64,000 nucleotides of DNA from Phycisphaerae bacterium (GCA_014859965.1 JACZKQ010000127.1:1-64000), one strand, 5' to 3'. Positions 1-8,451 are shown, counted from the stretch's first letter. Notes: generated by a model from the sequence alone, not told the origin. Translations and numbers: made by a program.

Positions 1-306
1 GTCTGGGCGTGCGCGGTTGCGGGGATCATCCTGAAGGGCGTGTGTTTTGCGGGGTTCGAGAAGGCGTCGGTCGCCGTTTACGTGGGGATGGGCTGGCTGT
101 CACTGGTTGCCGCCAAGCAGATCGTGACGCATGTGCCCGCCATGGCGCTGTTGTTTTTGTTAGGCGGGGGGCTGGCATACACGCTGGGGGTGGTGTTCTA
201 CGCATGGCGGAGGCTGCCGTACAATCATGCGATCTGGCACGTATGGGTGCTGTGCGGCAGTGCGCTGCATTTCTTCTCGGTAATGAGTACGTTGGGGGCG
301 GGCTGA
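1..306 (+). CDS. Hemolysin III / TrhA family membrane protein, C-terminal part
   Basis: The frame is open from base 1, so the 5' end lies outside the window. About 101 residues remain. They hold three hydrophobic segments and the family's C-terminal signature HAIWHVWVLCGSALHFF, whose histidines belong to the metal site of the AdipoR/hemolysin-III (TrhA) fold. This is an integral inner-membrane protein. The family has been linked to membrane-energy homeostasis, but its biochemical role is not settled. The end is a normal stop at 304-306. About 115 bases follow before the convergent next gene, with nothing recognisable in them. Confidence 0.85.
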   Translation, partial: VWACAVAGIILKGVCFAGFEKASVAVYVGMGWLSLVAAKQIVTHVPAMALLFLLGGGLAYTLGVVFYAWRRLPYNHAIWHVWVLCGSALHFFSVMSTLGAG

Positions 307-421
307 ACGGAGGGTGCGCGTTTGCGGTTTTATAGGCAGCCGGCCCATGCCACAAGGACGCCCATTTAACAGGGCAGGCTGTCAAAGGCGCCAAGGGAAT
401 GCGCTCTTTCATCGCTCAGTT

Positions 422-1693
422 CTATGGTTTGGATTGAAGGGCTCCGGCGTCTATTGTCGTGCCGCTGGCTCTCGTATTCCCAAAAAAATCGGTTTCGAAA
501 AGGCCCTCGTTTGAGCCGGCGCCGATGGCCGCACAACCCGGCTTCAAACGGAAATCAAAATCTCGCCAGTTTGCGAAGAAGGCCTCGAGGTCGGTGATCA
601 CCACGTTGTGGTCGACCTGATTCAGTTCGCGGGGTGAGATCGGTTGCTGTGTGAGATTGTTGCGGACGATGTTGTCCGTGCTGGGCATGCCTTTCTTGTG
701 TTTGGTGATCATGATCCAGGGGACGGGACGGCCGGGGCGGTTGTCGATGACCGTGTTGTTGAGGATGCGGCAGTTTTTGGCGCCGTAGAGGCTGATGCCG
801 TGGAAATGGTCGACGACGATGATGTTGTTGACGATGAGCCAGTTTTCGAACATGCCGTCGAAGCAGCCGATGCCCTGAAGCGTGCCGCGGTGTTTCTGGT
901 CGGGGTCGGTGGTGTTGATGATGAGATTACCGTCGAGGATGACATTCTTCACGACGCCCGTGCCGACGCCGCCGGGACCGGTGCTCCAGGACTGGATGCC
1001 GTCGTCGTGGTTGTCGTCGACGTTATAGCAGTTCTTGATGATGTTGCGGCGAAAGACGCAATCGTCGCCGAGGGCCCGCATGCCGTCACCGGAGAAGTTC
1101 TCGACAGTGTTGCAGGTGACGGTGTTGTGCGTGCCCGAGACATTAATGCCGAAAGCGACGTTCAGCAGGTAGTTGCCGTCAATGCGGACACGGGTTCCAT
1201 TAACCATGATGCCGTTACAGGCTTTGGCGACCCAGTCTTCGGCGGACCAGTCGAAACTGTCTTCGACTGAATAAAGCGTGCAGCCTTCTACGGCGATGTC
1301 CGCGGCGTCTTTGCCGACATCGATGAGGTTCTGCCGCTTGTAAGGTTCGGCGAATGCGGCGCTGACCGTCAAGCCGCGGATACACCAGAACCGTGCATTG
1401 CGAAATCGTACGCTGGAGGCGCGGGCCTGTTGTCCTTCAACCGCCTGGAGGGTGACGAAGCCGTCATGTCGGCCGGTGATTGCGATGGAGCCGTAGTCAC
1501 CCGTCCGGAGGTAGACCGTGTCGCCGGCTGCGAGCCGGCCGGGCGCCAATGCCTCCTTAAGCGATAGCCAGGGCCGCTCCGCCGAACCCGGATTGGCGGC
1601 GTTGCCGTTTACGGGATCGACATAATAAGCGGCGCCCCAGGCGGGGCCGCACAGCAGCGCATACAGAAGAAACTGTATGCTCCAATGTCTCAT
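422..1693 (-). CDS. Secreted right-handed beta-helix (pectate-lyase-like) protein
   Basis: The product begins with a signal peptide (MRHWSIQFLLYALLCGPAWG-A). Next comes the AAYYVDPVNGNAANPGS start typical of parallel beta-helix proteins, then about 350 residues of short repeats rich in NxI, GNxL, NNxI and RxNxV rungs, e.g. DGNLIINTTD, VNNIIVVDHF and LNNTVIDN. Such proteins bind or cleave acidic polysaccharides; no catalytic residues can be assigned. The frame is open up to 1777. I chose the ATG at 1693 because the signal peptide starts there; ATG 1729 is an alternative. It lies just downstream of the UGA-containing gene on the same strand. Confidence 0.8.
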   Translation of the reverse strand: MRHWSIQFLLYALLCGPAWGAAYYVDPVNGNAANPGSAERPWLSLKEALAPGRLAAGDTVYLRTGDYGSIAITGRHDGFVTLQAVEGQQARASSVRFRNARFWCIRGLTVSAAFAEPYKRQNLIDVGKDAADIAVEGCTLYSVEDSFDWSAEDWVAKACNGIMVNGTRVRIDGNYLLNVAFGINVSGTHNTVTCNTVENFSGDGMRALGDDCVFRRNIIKNCYNVDDNHDDGIQSWSTGPGGVGTGVVKNVILDGNLIINTTDPDQKHRGTLQGIGCFDGMFENWLIVNNIIVVDHFHGISLYGAKNCRILNNTVIDNRPGRPVPWIMITKHKKGMPSTDNIVRNNLTQQPISPRELNQVDHNVVITDLEAFFANWRDFDFRLKPGCAAIGAGSNEGLFETDFFGNTRASGTTIDAGALQSKP

Positions 1694-1766
1694 GTCCCTG
1701 CCGGGAGTGTGATGCTTCTGGTTGTCCATGTTTTGTCCGGATCGCAAGGGATTATTTCGACTGCCG

Positions 1767-1913
1767 CTATTGAGCAACGAGGAATTCCTGTTCGCCGCTT
1801 ACTGCACCAAGCAGGCCTTTGGTATCAAAGGTCACCACGATCTTAAACGTCTCTTCAGGTCCGGCCAGGTGCAGGTCGTTCGGTACTCGCCACGAGTACC
1901 CGCATGTGCCGCC
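1767..1913 (-). other. In-frame continuation of the preceding coding region beyond UGA
   Basis: Forty-eight sense codons and a UAG follow the UGA in the same frame. They encode GGTCGYSWRVPNDLHLAG, then PEETFKIVVTFDTKGLL, then GAVSGEQEFLVAQ. The alternating hydrophobic pattern of a beta strand pair (FKIVVTFDT) and the absence of stops suggest real coding sequence rather than 3' UTR. It has no start codon of its own with a Shine-Dalgarno. Confidence 0.6.
1882..1900 (-). promoter_or_regulatory. Candidate bacterial SECIS hairpin
   Basis: Reading the minus strand, a perfect 8-bp stem with a triloop (GGTACTCG-TGG-CGAGTACC) starts 13 nt after the in-frame UGA. The apical loop lies at nt 22-24 and has G as its second base. 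Known bacterial SECIS elements have a stem within about 15-40 nt 3' of the UGA and a G among the first loop bases, so the geometry fits. No selenocysteine machinery is visible in this window. Confidence 0.45.
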
Positions 1914-3308
1914 TCAGCCAAACGGCATCTTGCCCTCAGCGACGGTTTGGCCGACGGCATTGACGATTTTCACCTCCGGGTCGATCGAGGCGTACATCTG
2001 CATCTTTGTTCCGTCTGGGAGGGTCATTTCGTCCTGAGGCTTGCTCTTGTCCTCAAAAGACGAAATCATCACCCCTAAAGACGGGGAGTACAGCATTGCC
2101 TCGGCTTTGAATTGATCGCCCGGGCGATAACGCAGTAAGCCGGGCGTCGGAGAATTGAATTTAACCACGCAGTCTTTGCCCGGCGCGAGAGTGAAAGGTT
2201 TTTCATGGCGGATTTTGACCGCGTAAATGAGCGGCAGCGACGTTTGCTGGCCTGGACCGGCAATGTCGGCTGAAAGCCCATAACGGATTTTGTCGCTGTC
2301 GATGCCGAGGCGGATAGGTGCATAATCGCCGAGGGGCACGAGCTGCCGACCGTCCTGCGTGGGACAATCGCTCACATTGATCATCCTCTCCTTGTCCATG
2401 AGCAGCCCGAGAAAAATCTTGTCGCCGCCGGGGAGTTTCAGTTCGCCATACTGACCCGTATAAGGCCGGACGGTCAGCTTGTCGCCTGAAGGCGTGGCGG
2501 AAAACTCATAAAGCGTGTCGCCGAATTTGCGGATGGCCCCGAGACACGGCACCATGTCTTCTTTCTGATCAAAAATGAGAGCCGTCAGCTTACTGTCGAA
2601 GCGGCCGCTCACAGCCATGCCTTGGGCGAGGATCGCCTCTACCTGCTCCGTGCCCACCGTTATCGTTCCGCGGCGGCCGGTCGGAACGACGAACTTTGCG
2701 TGCTGATAATCGGACGAATAGCGCTGCAGCACGGGCATTATGTTAAAAACGGCGGGGCCGCTCTTGGGGAAAGTCGCGTTGACTTTGAGAGTGTCGAAAA
2801 AGGTGCTGTCCTGCGGGTCAGCGCCCTTGGGAGGTTCAGCCAGCCGTTTGGCGGGGGCGTCGTTGGTCAGGTCCAAGTCGCCGTTAAGGTCGAAGTACAG
2901 CGTGTCGTAACCCTTGCCTTCGCCCTGCGACTCGTCGACTGTAAAGTAACGCGTTACGGTGTCACCCGGGTTGAACAGGAAGTCGCCGAATGTGATCTTG
3001 CCGTAGAGGGGCTTGGCGGATTTGAGCTTCGGGCAGGCCTTGAGCGCCGCAAACGGCTCGTTTTGCAGTTCGTCGGCCCTCTGGCCGCCGGTAAGCTGAT
3101 AACCCAGGCTCCCCTCGTATTCATCTTCGAAGACAGAAAACTCCTGAAGGGCGAACTCCCCGGGGCCCTGCAATGGGGTTTGAACCAGTGGGGTTGATGG
3201 CCCGGTGGGCGGCTGTGAATGTTCCGCGGCCAAAAGCAGCGGCTGCAGGGCAAGTGCGCACATGCACAAAACAGAAATAAACGCCCGCTTTCCGATACAG
3301 TTGTACAT
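1914..3308 (-). CDS. Secreted planctomycete protein of unknown function, ending at an in-frame UGA (possible selenoprotein)
   Basis: A signal peptide (residues 1 to about 28, MYNCIGKRAFISVLCMCALA) precedes a long exported region of about 436 residues. It holds one recognisable element, the acidic EF-like stretch DTLYFDLNGDLDLTND near residue 135, seen in many uncharacterised planctomycete proteins. I do not recognise a catalytic fold. The frame does not look finished at the UGA (1916-1914). After ...EGKMPFG the same frame continues for 48 well-formed residues (GGTCGYSWRVPND... TFKIVVTFDTKGLLG) to a UAG at 1769-1767. A perfect hairpin sits 13 nt after the UGA. The full product would be 513 residues. 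Either UGA is decoded (selenocysteine replacing a Cys paired with the Cys four residues on) or this is a recent nonsense mutation. Confidence 0.75.
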   Translation of the reverse strand: MYNCIGKRAFISVLCMCALALQPLLLAAEHSQPPTGPSTPLVQTPLQGPGEFALQEFSVFEDEYEGSLGYQLTGGQRADELQNEPFAALKACPKLKSAKPLYGKITFGDFLFNPGDTVTRYFTVDESQGEGKGYDTLYFDLNGDLDLTNDAPAKRLAEPPKGADPQDSTFFDTLKVNATFPKSGPAVFNIMPVLQRYSSDYQHAKFVVPTGRRGTITVGTEQVEAILAQGMAVSGRFDSKLTALIFDQKEDMVPCLGAIRKFGDTLYEFSATPSGDKLTVRPYTGQYGELKLPGGDKIFLGLLMDKERMINVSDCPTQDGRQLVPLGDYAPIRLGIDSDKIRYGLSADIAGPGQQTSLPLIYAVKIRHEKPFTLAPGKDCVVKFNSPTPGLLRYRPGDQFKAEAMLYSPSLGVMISSFEDKSKPQDEMTLPDGTKMQMYASIDPEVKIVNAVGQTVAEGKMPFG

Positions 3309-3482
3309 TGGCGTCCCTCCAGTAAGGCCAGTATCGCAGATGGCGTGCAGTACAGCGCTGCACCTGATCCGATTATAAGCTGTCAGCGTGGAGAGTCAAG
3401 CATCAATGGCGACAGAAAAACCTTGAAAACAGCTCCCAGGCTCCCGGCCGCCGTTTTTCTGCTTGCTGCATTCTCGATACTG

Positions 3483-4250
3483 TTACGTGTGGACGCCGCA
3501 GTAGCCGATGTCGTCGCAGATGTCTTTGATGCGTTTCCAAACGTCGGCATCCTTAATGACCTCCAGTGCGATCGGAAACAGGATGTTGTCTTCCTGGAAC
3601 AGGTGTTCGGCCATGGTTGGGCAGAGATACTTGGTGATAGAGTTGAGACGGATCCTGAATTCGGCAGTCTTTGAGGGTTGGAAGCAGGCGACGATCCGCG
3701 TGAGGTCGTCGATGGCTACTTTGATGTAAGAATGGTCGCTGTGTGCGGCCCGGCAAAGACTGGTCCAGCCGTGCTCCTGCAGATACGGGAAGATCACATC
3801 TTCCTCTCGCTCAATATGCTCCTCCATGGCGTTGAGGTGTTCGACGATGTGCGAAAGCTTCATGAACGCGCTGCTGGTGCTGTTGATTGTCTCTGCCGCC
3901 GAGAGCGCCTCGGCGACTTCCTGCAGGTCGGACAGGAAACACCGCAGGATTTCATGTTCGGCCAGCACCATACGCAGGACATGATTGGCGGGCAATTGGT
4001 TCTTGATGTTGAGCGTTTGGCCTTCGAGTACGCCCATCAGAACGAATGCCGCGGCTAATTGCGACGCAAGCCGGGCGGAGTACCCGTCCTTGACCAGCCG
4101 TTTCTCCGCTGAGGCGATATCTCCGGGCGTAACGCGACTGATCATCTGGTTGGCCTCCTTGCGCAGAAGTTTCGGGTCGATGCCCTGATTGATGCGCCGC
4201 AACAAACCGCTCAGCGCCTCTGCCTTGTTGTCCTGCGGTAACTCTTTCAT
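3483..4250 (-). CDS. DUF438 plus hemerythrin-domain protein
   Basis: This 255-residue soluble protein has two parts. Residues 1 to about 90 match the DUF438 pattern (LSGLLRRINQGIDPKLLRKEAN, then VTPGDIASAEKRLVKDG). Residues 100-240 form a hemerythrin four-helix bundle with metal-ligand motifs AEHEIL, HIVEHLNAMEEHIEREEDVIFPYL, SDHSYIK and MAEHLFQEDNILFP. Hemerythrins hold a di-iron site that senses or binds O2, NO or iron; in DUF438 relatives a PAS domain often follows, and it is missing here. The start has an AGGAG eight bases upstream. It stands alone, with a terminator about 155 bp upstream. Its role is probably oxygen or redox sensing in an anaerobe (inference). Confidence 0.85.
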   Translation of the reverse strand: MKELPQDNKAEALSGLLRRINQGIDPKLLRKEANQMISRVTPGDIASAEKRLVKDGYSARLASQLAAAFVLMGVLEGQTLNIKNQLPANHVLRMVLAEHEILRCFLSDLQEVAEALSAAETINSTSSAFMKLSHIVEHLNAMEEHIEREEDVIFPYLQEHGWTSLCRAAHSDHSYIKVAIDDLTRIVACFQPSKTAEFRIRLNSITKYLCPTMAEHLFQEDNILFPIALEVIKDADVWKRIKDICDDIGYCGVHT

Positions 4251-4404
4251 GGTAGTTCTCCTGTCCGGGTTTGGTTACCATCACATCGCAAGCCTATACG
4301 CATCTCGAAGTGATTGTGCGGGCGAAAAATGTCGCCTCGGCCGATAAACGCCGTGTCTATGCCATTTGCTGACCGGATGGACGTTGTGAATAGGATCGCA
4401 GCAT

Positions 4405-4430
4405 AAAAAAAGGGCAGAACCGCGTCTGCC
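4405..4430 (-). terminator. Rho-independent terminator
   Basis: On the minus strand GGCAGA-CGCGGT-TCTGCC is followed by C and seven T. It would end transcripts coming from rsmE-mntP, whose last stop is 236 bases upstream. The interval 4431-4666 also holds a perfect 7-bp hairpin (GCCCGGC-ATT-GCCGGGC, 4486-4502) and no convincing gene. Confidence 0.8.
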
Positions 4431-4666
4431 ATTCCTTTCGCTCAACCACCCGTTTTCCCCTTGCGGCGCCATGTTGCTGCCTCCTGCCCGGCAATGCCGG
4501 GCAATGCTCAGTCGCACCGTCAGATTATCCCCTGCCTAAGTTCAGCCATCCACTCTAATACTTAACACCCGGCTATTTGCGCCATTCTCTACATGCTTAT
4601 TATATGTTACATTCGGGCAGAGTCGGTTCGACTGGAAAATACGCAAAAGGCGTTATTTCCTTACGA

Positions 4667-5233
4667 TCAATTGGCGGCGATGAGATGTGAGATAAGGATT
4701 TTCAAGCCCATGGCAATGAGGATACAACCTCCGAGAATCTCAATTCTGTTCTCGAAGAGATGACCGATGCGTTTCCCAATAATGCAGCCGCAATACGACA
4801 GCACGAAAGTGACCAGTCCTATAATCACCACAGCCATTGCGATGGAATCTGTGATCAGTGACAGGGTGACGCCGACCGCCAGGGCGTCGATGCTGGTGGC
4901 GACTGAAAGGGTCAGCAGGATAGCCAGGTTCGCGGGGTTGGAGGGGTTTTCCGCCTGTTTGATTTTGAAAGCTTCATACAGCATCTTGACGCCGATAACG
5001 ACCAGAATGGCGAAGGCGACCCAGTGATCGTAGGCATCAATCGCCGCCCTGAAGCTCAGGCCCGCCAGCCAGCCCAGGATGGGCATGACCGCCTGAAATG
5101 CGCCGAAGAACGCGGCCATGCGGAGCACATGGTGGATGCGAAGCTTGCGGTAGCCGGCGCCGGCGGCGACGCTGACGGCGAAGGCGTCCATGGCCAGGCC
5201 GACTGCAATGACGATGATAGTGAGCAGTTCCAC
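4667..5233 (-). CDS. mntP: Manganese efflux pump MntP
   Basis: The 188-residue membrane protein has six predicted helices and the two inverted-repeat signatures of the MntP/YebN family: AVGLAMDAFAVSVAAG near the N-terminus and SVATSIDALAVGVTLS near residue 110. The aspartates in them are needed for Mn2+ export in studied members. The length fits (E. coli MntP is 188). It starts 13 bases after the rsmE stop, so the two genes are probably co-transcribed. For that reason no separate Mn riboswitch is expected directly upstream, and I saw none. Confidence 0.95.
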   Translation of the reverse strand: MELLTIIVIAVGLAMDAFAVSVAAGAGYRKLRIHHVLRMAAFFGAFQAVMPILGWLAGLSFRAAIDAYDHWVAFAILVVIGVKMLYEAFKIKQAENPSNPANLAILLTLSVATSIDALAVGVTLSLITDSIAMAVVIIGLVTFVLSYCGCIIGKRIGHLFENRIEILGGCILIAMGLKILISHLIAAN

Positions 5234-5246
5234 GGGTCATTTTTCC

Positions 5247-5960
5247 TTATCGATGAGCAGTGCAGATAGCGCAGAAGGCCATCGCCGCAGTTTCGACGCG
5301 CAGCGTGTTTTCGGCAATGCGTACGCCGACGGCGTTGCGCTGTTCGAGATGTCGTTCTTCGTCGGCGGTCATGCCTCCTTCGGGGCCGACGAAGGCGATC
5401 ACGTCTGCATTGCCGACCGCAAGATCGCCGAAGGCCGGTGCGGCCTGATCGCAGCGGCCGAACAGGATTTTCGCCTCGGCATACTCGGCGATTAGCCCTT
5501 CCAATGTGTCGGCGAGTGTTTTGGGACCGCTCAGAACGGGCAGGAACGGCCGGCCGCACTGCTTGGCGGCGGAGATCGCCATCTTCCCGCAGCGGTCCAT
5601 GAAGGTTCGCCCGCCGGGCTGTTTGACGGTCCGCTCGAAAAGGGTCAGCGCGATGTGGTCGGCTCCCAGTTCGGTGCATTGAGTAATGAGTGCGTCGAGG
5701 CGCGGGCCCTTCGGGATGCTGGCGGCGAGGACCAGACGGGCAGTCCGGCGGGCCGCAGCCTGCCGCACGCGCTGCACGTCGACTGCCGCCGATTTTCGCC
5801 CCGTCGCCGCGACAATGCCTTCGCCGACCGTGCCCCGGCCGTCCATAACCTCAACCGCATCGCCGATGCGGAGCCGGAGCACATGGATGAGGTGATGTGC
5901 CTCCGTCTCATCCAACGTAACCTGTCCGATTCGCACATTCCCGCAGAAAAATCTTGCCAA
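5247..5960 (-). CDS. rsmE: 16S rRNA (uracil1498-N3)-methyltransferase RsmE
   Basis: This is a SPOUT-fold methyltransferase that modifies U1498 of 16S rRNA using SAM. Visible signatures are ARFF at the N-terminus, AHHLIHVLRLRIGD, SIPKGPRLDALITQCTELGAD, FVGPEGGMTADEE and the knot segment ENTLRVETAAMAF near the C-terminus. The start is decided by the TTG at 5960-5958. It gives the canonical (M)ARFF N-terminus and has AAGGAG at 5975-5970, nine bases upstream. The longer frame to 6011 adds 17 residues not typical of the family. Length 237. It is the first gene of an apparent rsmE-mntP pair. Confidence 0.93.
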   Translation of the reverse strand: MARFFCGNVRIGQVTLDETEAHHLIHVLRLRIGDAVEVMDGRGTVGEGIVAATGRKSAAVDVQRVRQAAARRTARLVLAASIPKGPRLDALITQCTELGADHIALTLFERTVKQPGGRTFMDRCGKMAISAAKQCGRPFLPVLSGPKTLADTLEGLIAEYAEAKILFGRCDQAAPAFGDLAVGNADVIAFVGPEGGMTADEERHLEQRNAVGVRIAENTLRVETAAMAFCAICTAHR

Positions 5961-6208
5961 AGTCTGGTACTCCTTGAACTGAACGCCACGGCCGCCAACT
6001 ATAAGGCCCATTGGACATTATTTCAACAGGCATGTAGTGGATGTCGAGCTGTGACAAATAATCGTTGGCCTTCGGCGGGGGTTTGGTTTAGAATGCACGT
6101 GTTTTACTGTGCCGGCAATGGCTGCGAGTGGACGTATCGGCGCCTGGATTCCCGCCTGGAGGGAATGGCAGAGCGGAATCAAAGACTTAATGGATTTGAC
6201 GGTGACTT

Positions 6209-7189
6209 ATGACAGACTATTACCTTGGCGTGGATTTGGGCGGGACGAACATCAAGATCGGCTGCTTTGACGCGGAGATCAAGCTCCTCGGCAAGACATC
6301 GGTGCCCACCGGGGCGGAGATGGGCCCGGAAGCGGTGGTGGAGCGGATCCTGAGCGGGGCGAAGGAACTGCTGAATGAGGTCAACGTACCGCTGGCGGAC
6401 GTCGCGGGCGTGGGTATCGGCACGCCGGGCCCGGCCAACTACGCCGAAGGTATTGTGATCAAGAGCACCAACATGCCGAAATTCAAGAACACGCCGCTGC
6501 GGGATATGATCGGCAAAAACGGCCTGGGCAAGCCGGCGATCCTCGAGAACGACGCCAACACCGCCTGCTGGGGTGAGTTCGCCGTGGGGGCGGGCAAGGA
6601 CGTGGCGGACATGATCTTCTTTACGTTAGGGACGGGCATCGGCGGCGGCGTGGTCTGCAACGGCGACCTCGTGCGCGGGGCCGGGGGTAACGCGGCGGAA
6701 CTGGGTCATGTGATCGTGTATCCGAACGGGCGAAAGTGCAACTGCGGACAGCGCGGCTGCGTCGAGGCCTACGCCTCGGCCAATTCGACCGCGGCGCGGG
6801 CCGTCGACGCCATCAAGGCCGGCGGCAAGTCGACCCTGGAGGCTGTGCTCGACAAGAAAGGCGAGCTCACGTCGAAGGACGTGTACGAGCACTCCGACGC
6901 GGGCGACCCCCTTGCGCGTGAAATTACCGAAGGCACGGCCGAGGCGCTGGCGCTGATTTGTGTGAGCATGCTGCACACAACCGAACCGTCGACGATCGTG
7001 TTTTCCGGGGGGATGATCGCGGCAGGGGATTCACTGCTCAGCCGTGTTCAGCACCACTTCCAGCAGCAGGTCTGGACACTGAAGCCCGAACCCATCGAAA
7101 TCTGTTTCGCCACCCTTGGCGAGGACACGGGCATCATCGGCGCAGGGGCGCTGGCCAAACACGCCCGCGAACAGGGCAAGCTCGCGTAA
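6209..7189 (+). CDS. ROK-family glucokinase / sugar kinase
   Basis: The 326-residue protein carries the ATP-binding phosphate-1 motif LGVDLGGTNIKIG at its start, the catalytic LENDANTACWGE (Asp near residue 110), a GTGIGGGVV glycine loop, and the ROK zinc motif CNCGQRGCVEAYAS near residue 180. It phosphorylates glucose or a related sugar with ATP in the cytoplasm. ROK repressors carry an N-terminal HTH, which is absent, so this is an enzyme rather than a regulator. The start ATG at 6209 directly precedes the TDYYLGVDLGG strand. It stands alone, divergent from rsmE and convergent with larE. Confidence 0.9.
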   Translation: MTDYYLGVDLGGTNIKIGCFDAEIKLLGKTSVPTGAEMGPEAVVERILSGAKELLNEVNVPLADVAGVGIGTPGPANYAEGIVIKSTNMPKFKNTPLRDMIGKNGLGKPAILENDANTACWGEFAVGAGKDVADMIFFTLGTGIGGGVVCNGDLVRGAGGNAAELGHVIVYPNGRKCNCGQRGCVEAYASANSTAARAVDAIKAGGKSTLEAVLDKKGELTSKDVYEHSDAGDPLAREITEGTAEALALICVSMLHTTEPSTIVFSGGMIAAGDSLLSRVQHHFQQQVWTLKPEPIEICFATLGEDTGIIGAGALAKHAREQGKLA

Positions 7190-7344
7190 ACTATGACGGC
7201 CTCCGCGGGAAATGGGCGCAAAAAAGAGGCAACATAATGGTGCCCGTAAGAACACGAGTTCTTGCAGGACTGACAGTGTTGCCGCGGGTTTATGACGTGA
7301 CCGCAGTGCAGGATACGTCAATTTCGCTATCTGGCGACCACGGG

Positions 7345-8178
7345 CTAACTGTGCCTGCGTTTTTCGTCGGCAGAAAGAACCTCGTTGAGTGAGCCGCTTC
7401 GGAAACCCGCCAGGTCCACGGTGATGTACTTAAAGCCGAGCGCCTTTAACGCGTCTGCGATGCGGCCGCGCGCCGGTTCGGCGGTGACCAGCGGAATATC
7501 GGCGCCGGTCACCTCAATGCGTGCGATATCGCCATGATGACGCACGCGAAATTCCACAAAGCCCAGGGACCGCAGAAACGCCTCGGCCTCTTCAACCTGT
7601 TTGAGGCGTTCCTCAGTGATCTCCAATCCGTAACTGACGCGCGACGCCAGGCAGGGCGAGGCGGGCACGTCGGCTGTCTTAAGGCCCAGACGACGGCTCA
7701 ATTGGCGAATATCGGCTTTCGTCAGCCCGGCTTGCATCAGCGGCATGCCGACACCAAAGATCGCCGCCGCTCGGTTGCCCGGGCGGTAGTCATCTTTGTC
7801 GTCGAAGTTGCTGCCGCAGAGGACGGCGTCGAAACCGGCCGCTTTTGCTTCTTCGATCAGCAGCCCGTAGAGGTGTGATTTGCAGTGAAAGCAGCGGTCG
7901 GCTTTGTTGGCGCTGTAGCCGGTGTCGTTCAGTTCGTCCACGTCAATCTCGCGAACAGTGGCGCCGATCTCGCGGGCCATCGCCATGGCCTGCTCGTGCT
8001 GACTGGCGGCCAGAGAGCCGCTGATACCGATACACGCCAGAACATTGTCCGTGCCAAGCGTGTCAACCGCCGCCTTGAGCAGGAATGTACTGTCCACGCC
8101 CCCGGAATAGGCTACCACCACCTTGCCGGAACAACGGAGGATCTGCTGGAGTGTTGTGTACTTCGCGTCAATACTCAT
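7345..8178 (-). CDS. larE: ATP-dependent sacrificial sulfur transferase LarE
   Basis: LarE inserts sulfur into the nickel-pincer cofactor of lactate racemase-type enzymes by giving up its own cysteine. The PP-loop VAYSGGVDSTFL lies at residues 22-33 and the sulfur-donor motif PCLASRVSYG puts its Cys at residue 176, the number known from Lactobacillus LarE. There is no Cys after it, so this is the single-Cys sacrificial type rather than the 4Fe-4S type. LarB, LarC and LarA are not nearby. The start codon comes two bases after the 3' end of a tRNA gene on the same strand, leaving no room for a Shine-Dalgarno outside the tRNA body. Confidence 0.92.
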   Translation of the reverse strand: MSIDAKYTTLQQILRCSGKVVVAYSGGVDSTFLLKAAVDTLGTDNVLACIGISGSLAASQHEQAMAMAREIGATVREIDVDELNDTGYSANKADRCFHCKSHLYGLLIEEAKAAGFDAVLCGSNFDDKDDYRPGNRAAAIFGVGMPLMQAGLTKADIRQLSRRLGLKTADVPASPCLASRVSYGLEITEERLKQVEEAEAFLRSLGFVEFRVRHHGDIARIEVTGADIPLVTAEPARGRIADALKALGFKYITVDLAGFRSGSLNEVLSADEKRRHS

Positions 8179-8179
8179 A

Positions 8180-8251
8180 AGCCGATGGAGGGAATCGGAC
8201 CCTCAACCCCGGCTTTACGAAAGCCGTGCTCTACCGTTGAGCTACATCGGC
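8180..8251 (-). tRNA. tRNA-Thr (anticodon CGU)
   Basis: The minus strand folds as a full cloverleaf: acceptor GCCGATG/CATCGGC, D-arm GCTC-AACGGTA-GAGC, anticodon arm CGGCT-TTCGTAA-AGCCG (anticodon CGT, reading ACG), five-base variable loop, T-arm GAGGG-TCCGATT-CCCTC, discriminator T. CCA is not encoded. The T-loop has C where the near-universal T55 (pseudouridine) is expected. larE begins two bases downstream. Confidence 0.95.
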
Positions 8252-8451
8252 GGTCAGCGTACTCAGCCGCACCGCATCGTGCTGTACGCCTTTGTCTATA
8301 TATCGTTCGGATCGGATATTGTAAAGAATCAACTTGGTCAAAATGACGAAAAAAACGCGGGAAACGGCACGGTTCTGTTACGGCAAAAGATGCCGCGTAC
8401 CCAGGCCCGCATGCAATCCGCTGGATACCGGCCGTGCTCCTTCCCCTGGGC

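Noticed and set aside
644-1270. 208-residue plus-strand frame over the beta-helix gene
   Set aside because: Translation is runs of D/V/A created by the repeated rungs on the other strand.
4281-4517. Small minus-strand frame with AGGAGG seven bases before an ATG at 4472
   Set aside because: A rho-independent terminator lies within it and the peptide has no protein-like pattern. The AGGAGG may be chance or part of a structured leader.
5234-5246. Mn-sensing riboswitch for mntP
   Set aside because: Only 13 bases separate rsmE from mntP, leaving no room; no such aptamer is seen upstream of rsmE either.
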